Of a stretch of DNA of 64,000 nucleotides, positions 12,201-21,414 are shown in pieces; position 1 is the first letter of the stretch, and the number at the start of each line of letters is the position of its first letter. Below the pieces are notes generated by a model that ran no database searches, was not told the origin of the DNA, and saw nothing but the letters and a program-made list of their open reading frames with translations. The position numbers and the translations under genes were made by a program. Source of the DNA: Plumapathes pennacea (Eukaryota > Cnidaria > Anthozoa > Antipatharia > Myriopathidae); the NCBI GenBank assembly GCA_964036295.1, contig OZ038463.1, positions 7,927,274 to 7,991,273 on the forward strand, read 5' to 3'.

Positions 12201-13256
12201 TGCTGTAGTATCACGCTATTTGGAGACTCCAAGCGGGTCGCCATCTCGAAATTTAATGTTCGTCTGCCAGTCTGTCTGTCAGTCTGGCGTACGATCTCCA
12301 GGCGAGGTTGCTCAGCAGCTCATGTTTTAACCGCCATTTCGATGACAAGCGATGAGAGTACGAAGGGGAAGTGATTTTGTACAACAAGATGCAGATACAA
12401 GACCAAGCAGTTCGACGGACGACTGTAATCGGCCCGGGTATTTTGCCATTGCATGGAAGGCATACTTGCTAGCCGTAAAAGGAGTGAAACGATTTCTTTA
12501 AGGCATCGACTGGCCGACCCGAACACAATCCCACACGCCAATATTTGTGTTAAAACTCAGATACTTCTTCAGAAAGGATCAGCAAAAGACAGTCGGTGGA
12601 AATAGAACAATCACCGTCGCAAGTTTCACCGTTTGACTGGACGTTTACAAGTTTGAATTTTACAAGTTTTGACAAGGCTCGGCGCTCAAGGCAATGGAAA
12701 TTGGAATTTTTGTACTGTATGCAAGCTGCTCGTATATTTCGAAATCGCTGAAGGATAATGTAAACAATAATGTTTGGGGTTTTGCTTCATTTGCTGGAAT
12801 ATCTATATTACTTGCTGGAATAACTATATCGTTGCACTGAGATGGAGAATACGTTCCTGAACTAGAAAAAAAAAAAAGAACACCCTGATGTGCTTCTGCA
12901 TCAAAGTACTGATTTACCTCGTTTGCACAAGTAAGATTGATGCGCCTGAACATGGGTACAAAGATTATTCCCACGGAGCCGCAAACTATGAAGTAGCTCA
13001 GTATCACTACAAAGTACTGCGCGCCATAAGTGTAAATCTCCGAAGGAACTCCCAGCAGCGTGATGGCTGACAAGAATGTGACCAGAAGCGAAATGGCCAC
13101 CGGGACTAGGCCCATCTCGCGATCTGCCAGCAAGTACTCCTTGGTAGAAGTTTGTCTACCTCCAGGTCCACAGCCGTACCACATTCCAATCCCTGCCGAG
13201 ATCAGCAACATGACGGCGAACACGATGTAGTCCGGGGTACTGAAACCTTGCGCCAT
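277..13256 (-). CDS. SLC5A8/12-like: Sodium-coupled monocarboxylate/multivitamin-type transporter (SLC5 family), 3' end missing
   Basis: Thirteen coding exons, read right to left: 12918-13256, 11293-11358, 10121-10172, 9896-9963, 8848-9002, 7495-7635, 7040-7169, 6375-6463, 5764-5876, 5209-5279, 1850-1936, 1255-1442, 277-377. All have GT-AG borders, and phases agree across every junction, giving 1600 nt (about 533 aa). The last exon ends in phase 1 at a GTAAGT donor, so the C-terminus lies beyond the left edge. Family signatures include FLSAITLLGVPSEIY in exon 1, YLERRF in exon 2, GGLKAVIWTDVFQ in exon 5, and the Ser-rich STASSALN (residues 347-354) of the helix that carries the Na2 sodium site in SLC5 proteins. 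A sequon NET lies at 481-483. The protein should be a plasma-membrane Na+ symporter with the LeuT fold. The substrate cannot be told from sequence; SLC5A5, A6, A8 and A12 form one clade. I chose the start at MAQGF because an AG acceptor lies just upstream, and the decayed copy keeps the same Met. Confidence 0.94.
2160..2815 (+). repeat. Interspersed repeat family 1, copy A
   Basis: Shares long blocks with 12162-12800 in the same orientation: a CACGACGCTAATG start, the GTCGCCATCTCGAAATTTAA block, then an ACAAGATGCAGATACAAG block, ending in a GTAAACAAT...TTTGCTGGAA block. Lies in the large SLC5 intron between exons 10 and 11. No coding capacity is seen. Confidence 0.85.
2816..3839. other. Intronic sequence of SLC5 intron 10
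   Basis: Contains a block around 3140-3270 (AAAATGTAACCGGGTTAAAATG, shortened as AATGTAACCGGG, then AGCGGGACCCCGTAA) that resembles 30090-30270 (AAATATAACCGGATTGAAATG, shortened as AATATAACCGGA, then ACGGGGTCCCGCTAG). It is therefore probably another dispersed repeat. No exon was seen. Confidence 0.5.
3840..4095. repeat. Inverted-repeat-rich dispersed element
   Basis: Holds inverted segments such as GTGTAATATAGCCTC and GAGGCTATATTACAC. Related fragments occur at about 11050-11085 (opposite strand), 44365-44395 and 62975-63010. Looks like a decayed non-autonomous element. Confidence 0.6.
4582..4717. repeat. Foldback (hairpin) with about 60-bp arms
   Basis: The left arm begins TACACGGCGGCGTGAAGATA and the right arm ends TATCTTCAAGCCGCCGTGTA. 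The match continues through the ATAAAATT and GGTAAAAACAAT segments towards a short GC-rich loop near 4645. Confidence 0.88.
4652..5060 (+). repeat. Tandem duplication of a roughly 205-bp unit next to the foldback
   Basis: Two units run from GCGAGTGAGTAAA to CCCGGATGTAG (about 4652-4857 and 4858-5060). Both contain CTTCAAGCCGCCGTGTAATT, a TAGACACGAGT block and a TAGTGAGGATATGGAAAA block. Open frames on both strands here follow the duplication and are not convincing genes. Confidence 0.85.
6195..6231. repeat. Poly-C tract in SLC5 intron 8
   Basis: A run of C with a single T near its end, flanked by GC-rich sequence. Creates a spurious proline-rich frame. Confidence 0.9.
8508..8816. mobile_element. 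Probable MITE with TACCGTRTTTC-type inverted ends
   Basis: Left end GTACCGTGTTTCTTCGA and right end TTTGAAGAGGAAATACGGTAC are imperfect inverted repeats. Internal motifs CGATTAAGCGCCC and TTAAGCCCC are arranged symmetrically, with a poly-C run at 8761-8779. The right end lies about 30 bp from SLC5 exon 5 (on its intron 5 side). No clear target-site duplication was found. Confidence 0.7.
9640..9861. mobile_element. 222-bp MITE, PIF/Harbinger-like, copy 1
   Basis: Ends are inverted repeats: GCGTTCGATTGGGTCTATTC on the left, its complement GACCCAATCGAACGC on the right. Flanked by TAA on both sides (9637-9639 and 9862-9864), a 3-bp target duplication of the kind typical of PIF/Harbinger. No coding capacity. 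Sits in SLC5 intron 4, 34 bp from exon 4. Confidence 0.88.
10025..10120 (-). repeat. 24-bp minisatellite that repeats the SLC5 exon 3 splice donor
   Basis: On the minus strand the exon ends GAGGCAG and the intron starts GTATGTATGACGTG. The intron start recurs every 24 bp: GT positions 10120, 10096, 10072 and 10048, preceded by GGAG, GCGG and GGCAG. Each is a plausible donor. Confidence 0.9.
10967..11036 (+). repeat. Short tandem repeat, unit about 32 bp
   Basis: Just over two copies of GAAGGTCATCCGAAAAGG followed by TCACGAAGATCAC, in SLC5 intron 2. No function is apparent. Confidence 0.85.
11540..11768 (-). mobile_element. tRNA-derived SINE (Ser/Leu-like head)
   Basis: On the minus strand 11768 to 11681 resembles a class II tRNA gene: A-box TGGCCGAGCGG and B-box GGTTCAATTCC at the expected distance. 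It runs on into an unrelated body without a tRNA 3' end, as in SINEs. The 3' limit is uncertain. Lies in SLC5 intron 1. Confidence 0.7.
12162..12800 (+). repeat. Interspersed repeat family 1, copy B
   Basis: Second copy of the element at 2160-2815, in SLC5 intron 1, ending about 120 bp beyond exon 1. Differs by many substitutions and small indels, including loss of the GT-dinucleotide run present in copy A. Confidence 0.85.
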
Positions 13257-13344
13257 CTTGTTTTCTGCAACAATGAATGCATTTATAAACGCTGTAGCCA
13301 ACACGAACTATCGATTATAATCTCGACTAAGTACGACGTACTAT

Positions 13345-13750
13345 CGGTGTAATTTGATTTTCTCGTTAGGTTTTTAAATTCCTCGCTACGCTTTTGAATT
13401 CCTAGGTAAGATTTTTTATTTCCTCGATAGATGTTTGAATTTATCGGCATGAGATTTGATTTCCTCAATAGGATTTTTATTTCTCCGGCGAATTCCACGG
13501 TACGATTTTGATTTGTGTGGTAGGCTTTGACTTCCCCAGTAAGTTTGATTTCCTCAGTATGTTTTGATTTCCTCAGTAGGTTTTGATTTTCTCAGTAGGA
13601 TTTTGATTTCCCCGGTAGGTTTTGATTTCTGTAGTGGAGTTTGATTTCCTCAGTAGCATTTGATTTATCCTCTTTTTCTATTTTTACAGTACTAGAATTT
13701 TGGTTTTCCCAGTAGGGTTTCACTTCATTAGTAGAATTTTGATTTCTTCC
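13345..13750 (+). repeat. Degenerate roughly 20-bp minisatellite (TTTTGATTTCCTCAGTAGG)
   Basis: About 20 imperfect units of TTTGATTTCCTCAGTAGG-like sequence just upstream of the SLC5 start. A further two or three units recur at 14297-14360, so the array is split by about 550 bp of other sequence. Confidence 0.85.
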
Positions 13751-14296
13751 AGGGGGGTGGGGAGGGGGGTCCTTTTGTTGTTGTTTCTATTAATCAATTC
13801 AGAACTTTTTATTCAGTTTCGTTACCGCTGAATTATAAAGACATGAAATATAAGCAGCAATGCGGAATGACTGCTTTGTGAGAGCAACACTCTGACATCC
13901 ATCCGGCGTGGGATCCGGCCCAGGCGTAATATTTGTGTAACTGTGTTGCAAAATCTGTCTGAAAAGAGCCTTAATTAGAGCCATAGAAAATGGTGTTTTT
14001 CCTCAACATAACCTGTATATCTAAACTTTTCAAAGGTTACGCGTTCGATGCAGTGCCGAACTTACCGGCAGTAACTGAAAGATAAATTTCCTTTCAAAAG
14101 CTTAATATTTGTGATCTATTCAATCCACTTGTTGCACCGGCTTAATAGTCTAAAAATAAAGGAAATCTCTGTTTTAGGAGGTCTTTATATTAAAAATTTC
14201 GGGGGAAGCATGCCCCCGGATTCCCCTAGCGGCTCGCGCCTACCGGCACTCGTCCCCCTCCCCCACCTCTTCTCTATTTCCTGGATCCGCCCCTGT
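13751..14296. other. Segment splitting the minisatellite
   Basis: Interrupts the TTTGATTTCC array. Its right part has GGGGGAAGCATGCCCCCGGA and ends CTGGATCCGCCCCTG, matching the ends of the 32.6-kb element, so this is probably an insertion. Confidence 0.55.
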
Positions 14297-14360
14297 CTTC
14301 GGTTTGATTTCCACAGTAGGTTTTGATTTCCACAGTAGGTTCTGATTTCTCCGGCCAGTT
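14297..14360 (+). repeat. Continuation of the roughly 20-bp minisatellite
   Basis: Two to three further TTTGATTTCCACAGTAGG units beyond the interrupting segment. Confidence 0.8.
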
Positions 14361-14674
14361 TGACATTTTTTATCTTGCGTTAGGTTTGTCCTTAAATGGC
14401 CCCATATCCCGGTCAGCTTAGAAGGAGACTCAGATAAATCAGTTAGTGTCTAAGTAAGGTTTCATTTTATTCGTAAATCCTCATAGTGTCAGCGGAGTTA
14501 CCCCGAAAGGGGCGCCTATTGCTTTCACTTCAGCTCTGTTCTCTCGTTTTAAAATCTTCGTATTCCTTGTTTTTTTTTTCCTACTTTCGTATCCCCAGAA
14601 GGTTAAACCGGTTTCTGTCATTATACAGTGAGCATTAGCAGAAATAAAAACACAAGTTCATCGTCATAAGCGTA

Positions 14675-14845
14675 AACAAATGTTTGATGGATTCGATTAT
14701 ATTTAATGGACATCGCTACAGGATTGCAAATAACTCTGCTAATTATTTAGCCCCGACGAACTTTCTGTGGCGACACAAAGTACCTCTGGGAAGATACCAG
14801 GCCAAAAATGGACACCAAAGCCATGACGAACTTTAGTAAAGCATT
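14675..14845 (+). repeat. Repeat family 2, partial copy
   Basis: Shares ACAAATGTTTGATGG, CCCCGACGAACTTTCTGTGG and GGAAGATACCAGGCC with the fuller copies at 16100-17115 and 52619-54085. Confidence 0.75.
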
Positions 14846-15345
14846 TACAACGTCCCGTGTAAAATGCAGTTAATGGAATGTGACGAGCAAGGTTAGTCAA
14901 AGGCAGTCAAGACATCCGCGGTTACTGTTCATTCACCATTGTTCATTCATGTCCGCTAGTGAAACAATGCCATGCCTTAGTATCTTACCGGGATGACGAA
15001 ACTTTGTCTAGAAGCGGTTTGTAACTGCATAGAGACTGGTCCAACTTATGTATGCTCTATTCATGTTAGCTAACAGTCGCCACGTAATAGCGAGACATGT
15101 GAGGCTCAAGACCCACTGTTGTCCGATACTTGTCTAACTATAAAAGCAGCAGTACAATCGCCACAGTAAATTTCATAGCAGTCTTACTTGGTACGCTTTG
15201 TTGCAACGTTTTGCGAATTTCCCACCCCCCGTCCCTTTGGAGCGGTACCCTACTTTGTTTGATTCTCAATAAACTGGGTCACTTCCCCTTCTTTGCGGTT
15301 AAGTCTGCGCAGCGACTTCCCCCAAGCTTTTGGGCATTATTTTAC

Positions 15346-15500
15346 GCATGCCTGCCAATACTCTTGTCCGATCCAGCACGTGCTGACCTATGGTCTTAGC
15401 TCGTAGTGCCGGGGAGATAAGTGAGGCTCTGCTATAAAAATCAAGACCTACCAGTACTCTTGTCCTATCCCCAAGCTAATGGGGAGATAAGTGAGGTTTC
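15346..15500 (+). repeat. Short direct duplication
   Basis: Two blocks run from a TACTCTTGTCC motif to GGGGAGATAAGTGAGG (about 15359-15435 and 15455-15496). Surrounding sequence shows no gene. Confidence 0.7.
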
Positions 15501-15743
15501 AAAAGGTCGCGCAACCGGAAGTCGCCTAGCTAGATATACCGCAGGGCAGTGCAACCCCCTTACGCCAAATTAACCGTAAACAATGATGATTGAGCCCCGG
15601 TATTTCCGGTATTTCCGGAGTGTTGTAACGCATTAATTCTTTATAGTAACAGCATCAAAGAACAGATTTCCAATCACACACACTGAATACTCTTATGATA
15701 AAATGGCTCCAGAGAAACTCGATTCAGCCCCCCACAATTCCCA

Positions 15744-15745
<2 letters not shown>

Positions 15746-15777
<32 letters not shown>
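15746..15777. repeat. (CA)n microsatellite
   Basis: About 15 CA units in intergenic DNA. Confidence 0.95.
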
Positions 15778-15778
<1 letters not shown>

Positions 15779-16099
15779 GCAACCCTGTTTGCTGTTTTTT
15801 GCTTAGTGATTTTATTGCTTGTCCACCTCTTCAGCAAGGCAATGCGTAACGAAAAAAAAAAAAAAAAATGTCCGAAACCGTCGAAAACTCGACAGGAGAC
15901 TACATACCAAACTTGAAACCGAAACGGCTGTAACAATTTCCTATTTGTGACAGAGTAATAGGAGATTATAAAAATGTAATCCATCGTCTTTTGTTGATAC
16001 CATAAAAGCCGCAGTCGGCAATTAGCCTTGACTTCGTTAAACAACTCGAGTGTGGCCAGTGAATTGTTCGTTACTTTTGTGTAAAAGTTAACTGCATTT

Positions 16100-17115
16100 A
16101 ATCCAAACTCAACGCCGTTTGGCTTTGTGGAACATGCACGGATACACTGGATTTTAGGGAACGATTTTGGCTTGCGTTCTTTAGTTCACCGCGGAAGCTT
16201 TAGAATAGCCGTAGACAAATGTTTGATGGATACCGCTGCGGGATTGCAATATCTCTGTCGCCGCTAAGTATTAGGGAATTTAAGATACGACATTAGTCCC
16301 GACGAAACTTTCTGTGGCGACACAAAATACTTCTGGGAAGATAACAGGCCGAAAACGGAAACCAAAGCTGTGATGAGCTTTAGCCGTAAAACAATGGCGA
16401 TTTGTGCTTTACACTGTGCATGACATCTGTTGCCTCATAAAATGCTTCTGCTTATCGCACAATGCCTGTTGAAATGTTTCTTCCATTGGATTATGTAGCC
16501 TTTGTTTCGCAGTGGTCATTGTATAGCAATGAAAAATACATCGAAATAGTCCTGAGCATTGAGTTTGCAGTCACAAATGGACTGAACACGCTGTGAACAA
16601 AACCGCAATAATATCGTAAACAAATATCGTGTTACATTCCTCGCTTTCAATTTATATTTGATAAAGAGCACGAATACTCGAAAGCCTGATAAAAGAAACG
16701 CATTCAGTTAATAAAAGAAACAGATAAGTATTGAAGCGAAGGTTGGATTAATCGTGGCCTCTGATTAGAAATAAGTGTTCGAAGTCAAACTGTCAAAATC
16801 GATTGTGCATAAAACATGTCACGCATTTCTCAGCTTCTCTTGCCGGCTGACCCTTTTTTAGCTCCTAAGCTCAAAATGCAGAGTCGCTCAACCTTTAAGA
16901 ACCAAGTGTATGAGTGTTGTAATGATAATTTATAGTTTAATCAGGTTTCATTTGAGCAAGATGTCAAAAGCCAATCTCTCTATACTGTGTGATATTTTTC
17001 TGGTAAGAAACTGGAAGTCTCTTGGAAGTTCCGCTCTTGTCCCTACTTCCATTTTAGTATATTCTGGTCTCGACGCAACTCACGCCGCGAGCTCATTGGC
17101 AACGCCAGTGTAGTT
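16100..17115 (+). repeat. Repeat family 2, near full-length copy
   Basis: Colinear with 53120-54085: starts near AACGCCGTTTGGCT, continues through AGTCACAAATGGACTGAACA and CACGAATACTCGAAAGCCTG, and ends GACGCAACTCACGCCGCGAG. No terminal inverted repeats or long coding frame were recognised. Confidence 0.85.
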
Positions 17116-17276
17116 CTAACCTAAAGACATGCTCGTCAGAGCAAAAAATATGCCGGAGCCGCTAGAAATATCTATTCACTCCTGAAGATGTGTAGGCCTG
17201 TCACCCCCCCCCCCCCCCCCCTCCCCTCCCTCCTCTCCTCTCCCCTCCCTCTTCTAAACAGTTCAGTTCTTTACAA

Positions 17277-17492
17277 ATCCTACTGAGGAATTTAAAAAGC
17301 TACCGGAGAAATCAAAATCCCACAGCGGAAATCAAAAGGGGCTACTGGATAAATCACAGTCTCATTGAGGAAATTAAATCCTACTGGAGAAATCAAATTC
17401 TACTGAGGAAATCGAATTGTACTGAGGAAATCAAACCCCACTGGAGAAATTATAATCTACCGGGGAAATCGAACCCCAGTAGAGAAATCGAA
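17277..17492 (-). repeat. Same minisatellite in inverted orientation
   Basis: About ten units of the complementary form (CTACTGAGGAAATCAAA type), 3 kb from the direct array. Confidence 0.85.
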
Positions 17493-17924
17493 TGGCCCTC
17501 ATAGTGGTACACCTCGACACACTGACCTTCCCCGTTCACGTAGTAAATCAGCCTCGTTGCTTGTACAAACCGAACTGGCCCGGCGGCTGAAGGAGCTCGG
17601 TCATGAGTTAGGCCCAGCACACACAAAGAGACATGCACAATGGGATTTTGGAGTTTGATTGACGTGCAAGCAAAAATAATAATAATAATAATAAAGTTTC
17701 ATTGGGTAATGTTCACGTGCAAGCGGTGTGGAAGCATTTCTATTTTTGGCTGAGTTTCAAGTATGTAACGTGAGATTTTTTGATGACATACAGTTTGCGC
17801 CTTTGTGGTTTTGTTCAATTACATTCACTTGCTTTCGAATTTGTTGCATTTCAGAACCATTTTCACCGAGGTTTTGGCAAATTCTCGGTTGTGTGACAAG
17901 CGTATGCCACAGTTTAAAATGGCA

Positions 17925-18187
17925 GCCCGGAGCGACTTCAGCTTGTCGAAATTTTCTATTATTTTTCACCAGCAATAAAAACAAAGCAGCAAGGCAGCTG
18001 TATACGCCCGAATTTGTATTGAATTTGTTTTGCGGGAAAGTCACATTTCACATTTCTTTCAGCTGTGTACAGTCTTTTTTTTTTTTTTTTTTTTTTTATT
18101 GCTGGTGAAAATTAAGCGAAGCGAAGCAAAGCAAACATAATCAAATAATAGAAATATTTCGACAGCTGAAGTCGCACCGGGCTGTCA
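17925..18187. repeat. Foldback element with poly-T in the loop
   Basis: Left arm AGCCCGGAGCGACTTCAGCT to CACCAGCAATAAAA (17925-17984). Right arm has TTTATTGCTGGTGAAAATTA and ends AGCTGAAGTCGCACCGGGCT (about 18090-18187), with an extra roughly 30 bp in the right arm. A T-run sits at 18067-18098. Confidence 0.85.
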
Positions 18188-18450
18188 CGGGTTTTTAAAC
18201 TTTGACCTACATTTGTTAAACAACCGAGGGTTTACCAAAACTCTGATAAATATGTAGATTTGAAAGATAAGCTGTGCATGATAACTGGATAATGAATACA
18301 TTATTTTTAATGACATATCATTGTTTTTCTTTGCCGGCTCTCGTTCCAATTCAGAGATTCGGCAGTGAGGAATTCTAAATTATTGCTGCAAGTGCAAAAA
18401 GTGAGTCAACAAGGCGGACAGTAAATTTGGTCCCTAGGGTGTCCGCCTTA

Positions 18451-18824
18451 GGCCCTGTTTACATGGAAGCAGGGTAACCCTCCCAGGAGGGACACTCTCC
18501 TAGAAGGGTCACCCTTCTCTATTGAATTTTCCTTGTTCCGTTTACATGATCGGTAGGGTCACCCTAGGAGGAGGGTTACCCTATCTTCTTGCTAGGTTAC
18601 CCTCCCAATAGGGACAACTTTTGGCCATGTAAACACTCGAGGGAGGGTTACCCTCCCAGGGGGGTTAAGTTTAGCGGTGCCAGGCTACTATCTCAAATTT
18701 TGCGACCGCGCGATTCCTTTCAGACTCTTGGCGAGATAACCCTAGGGATAACGCTTGGCATGTAAAGGGGGGCTATCTTCTGACCCTTCTTGGAGGGTTA
18801 CCCTTCCTCCATGTAAACATTGCC
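18451..18824. mobile_element. 374-bp MITE, PIF/Harbinger-like, TTA target duplication
   Basis: Inverted ends GGCCCTGTTTACATGGAAGC and CCATGTAAACATTGCC. TTA occurs on both sides (18448-18450, 18825-18827). The interior repeats GGGTTACCCTCCC-type motifs in both orientations. A decayed end fragment of the same type lies at about 45740-45812 in a chitin synthase intron. Confidence 0.85.
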
Positions 18825-18982
18825 TTAGAGAGAGTTGACTGTATAAAGTTCGAAGGCTCCCAGTTCAAGCGCCACACTAAAGTTTTATAATTTTCACGCT
18901 CTGCCGCCTTGGAATGGAGAGTTTTGAAAACTGCGGCTCGGCGAAAGTGGAGGCCCGCGGAAACGGATGCGCATTCTGTAAA

Positions 18983-19256
18983 TTAACTAGACTGGGAGTG
19001 CCTCGAGACCAACAGGGAAAGTAGGGACAAGAGCGGAACTCCCAAGAGAGACTTCCAGTTTCTCACCAGAAAAATATCACACAGTATAGAAAACTTGGCT
19101 TTTGACACCTTGCTCAAATCAAACCTGACTAAACTATAACTTATATCATTACAACACTCATACACTTGCTTCTTAAAGGTTGAGCGACTCTGCATTTTGA
19201 GCTTAGGAGCGAAAGGGTCAGCCGGCAAGAATCAGTAATGCGTGACATATCTTTTT
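18983..19256 (-). repeat. Repeat family 2, truncated inverted copy
   Basis: Reverse complement of the last part of the family 2 element (GCAGAGTCGCTCAACC, CTGTGTGATATTTTTCTGGT). It carries an open frame that the other copies do not preserve. Confidence 0.85.
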
Positions 19257-20587
19257 ATGCACAAGTGATTTTTCGTGATTCTGATTGAAATAGCTGGACA
19301 GTGCCGTCCAAAGCTAGAAGTATGTTTTGTAAACATTGCACTAGATCTCCTGCAGCGAATAACTGTAATAGTGTGTTAAAATTACCTTTGACCTCGGACA
19401 TGACTGTCTTGCAAATCGGCAAAAACTCCACAAAAACCTTACTTAGAATTGAAAAGGACTAGGAACTAACATAACAAAACATGGCGGCCAGAAAACATGG
19501 CAGATTGATCTCACGGACGTAGTTTCTTCGCGTACGGGCCTTCCATACTAAAGCTCAAAAGACGAAGGTCATTTTTGGCTCTATGGACTCTATGAAGCTT
19601 CGACTCGATGTTGCGAGCTGGACAAATTGTACCCGACACATGCAAGTCATCGGGACACGGACATGAAATGTGGCTCAGTTGCGAAAATTACAAAGGAACA
19701 GTGTGCTCATGGAGCCGTGAAATGCAGGTACGTTGAGACTTCTCGGAAAGTATCTAGAACTCATTGAACGACGTTAGATTTTTTGATCATAGGAGGTGTT
19801 TGGGGATTCATAACAACTTCGGAGCTGGACATTTTGCGTTGCTATCACTCCTAATCAGTAATACGGCTTTTTATGATGTCTTCCATACATTTTCTTATGT
19901 GAAATTTGAGTCACAGACTGCTAAAGAGCTACAAAATGCGCATGCATGTCCACCATCTTGTCCACTATTTCTGGCAATGGGGTAAAAATCAGTTCCATTA
20001 ACATAAACAGGAACAATTAGCATCATTAGCAAGCTTTTATATTTTCTTCAAGTGATCGAGTCAATATTAATACACACAAGGATATGGCCAGCATAACTTG
20101 CTGTCTGTAATGACGGATTTCGAAACAAAGAGCAGTCTACATCAACTTGCGAAAATTATCATTTCCATTGGAGCGCCCGTGACGAGCAGAACATTTCAGC
20201 AAAACTTGGATCCTGTAAACTTCATTTAGAAGCGGTAAAATTTGCCTTGGCGACTGCTCGATTTCCACCGACTGAACTTTGCTTTTGGCCTTCCTGACAA
20301 ACGACGTGGCGTAATTTGTACTTTGTTGGGCTCGAGCTTCGCTTCGCTTCATCCACCATGAATCAAACTTGAAAACGTTAGCCTCACGTCACCCCAACTA
20401 CCGCGCGTCACAGCTCATGACCGAGCCCCTAACTCTTGACGGATAAAACCGTGAAATAGCACGAAAAACGCGCAATTATTGGTCAATATTGTAACGTTAT
20501 CATCGACTCATATAATTACCAATACTTATTTAATGTGGAATGCTATGTGTATGTAAAACTAGAATAGGTAATTGATACTTAGTGTTG

Positions 20588-21089
20588 AAGTATAAAAAAT
20601 ACACAGCCAACAATCCAGTGACACCAGAAGATAACCTCCTTTCCAAGCACTGCCAATGGCCGGAAAACGAAAGATATGTATTTACATATTCAATTTTATG
20701 AGTAAGCGTTGGGTAATGTGACTAGAGCAGTTATATATCTACTGCGTTTGTCGAAGTCAAATGACAAAATCGATAAATCACGGGCTCTCGTCGTCGAAAT
20801 ATTTCTGAGTAGAGTGGTCGAGAGAACTCTGTGTGAAAGGATTGATCAAGTACCGGAAACATTCGAGCTAGTGCGTGCGGTACACGTCGCTGCGATTTCC
20901 AAATAATCGCAACATTAGCGTATAGAAGGCGTCTTTTGTGGCTTTCAGAGATGAACTGCTCAGTAGTCAATATGTCTTGCAGCCGTGTGACGAAATGCAT
21001 CTATTAAACTAGATTTCCCTCATTTGTATTAGTAGATAGTATATTGGTAGGTGAAGAGCCACCTTTGTGGATATACTACTAATAAAGTC

Positions 21090-21143
<54 letters not shown>

Positions 21144-21414
21144 TGCGCAAGTGGTATTGATGCGCCTGAGCATGGGTACAAAGATTATTCCCACGGTTCC
21201 AAATACAACGAAGAAGGAGAGGATCACCACAAAGTACTGCGCGCCATAAGTGTAAATCTCCGAAGGAACTCCCAGCAGCGTGATGGCTGATAAGAATGTG
21301 ACCAGAAGCGAAATGGCCACCGGGACAAGGCCCATCTCGCGATCTGCCAGCAAGTACTCCTTGGTAGAAGTTTGTTTCCCTCCAGGTCCACAGGGAACTG
21401 AAACCTTGCGCCAT
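20588..21414 (-). pseudogene. Decayed second copy of SLC5 exons 1 and 2
   Basis: The segment 21414 down to about 21143 is clearly homologous to exon 1 of the SLC5 gene: same start Met, then LADREMGLVPVAISLL and SEIYTYGAQYFVVIL. It lacks 62 nt just after codon 6, which breaks the frame. Where the intact gene has its splice donor after TCANE, this copy runs from TCAN straight into an AAT-type microsatellite on this strand (about 21090-21141), so the donor is gone. A relic of exon 2 (about 20588-20650) keeps LERRLSSGV but has an indel, and its donor GT is changed to CT. No further exons were found downstream. Flanking intron sequence is no longer alignable by eye, so the duplication is old. Confidence 0.85.

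Larger units (their letters stand above)
13257..20587. other. Intergenic region upstream of the SLC5 gene
   Basis: No supported gene. It holds the minisatellites, family 2 copies, foldback and MITE listed separately, plus a poly-C run at about 17204-17221 and an AAT run at about 17675. Unassigned stretches (about 19260-20580) show only short, unsupported frames. Confidence 0.7.

Noticed and set aside
12888-13352. Plus-strand frames opposite SLC5 exon 1 (and similar ones at 21051-21501)
   Set aside because: Antisense shadows of the SLC5 exon, which has matching family motifs and splice sites on the minus strand.
15130-15399. 89-codon frame, hydrophobic
   Set aside because: Lies in repeat-rich DNA with low-complexity surroundings and no recognisable domain.
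20137-20352. Minus-strand 71-codon frame starting MKRSEARAQQS
   Set aside because: Polar, plausible composition and an ATG, but no family, neighbouring exon or conservation evidence.
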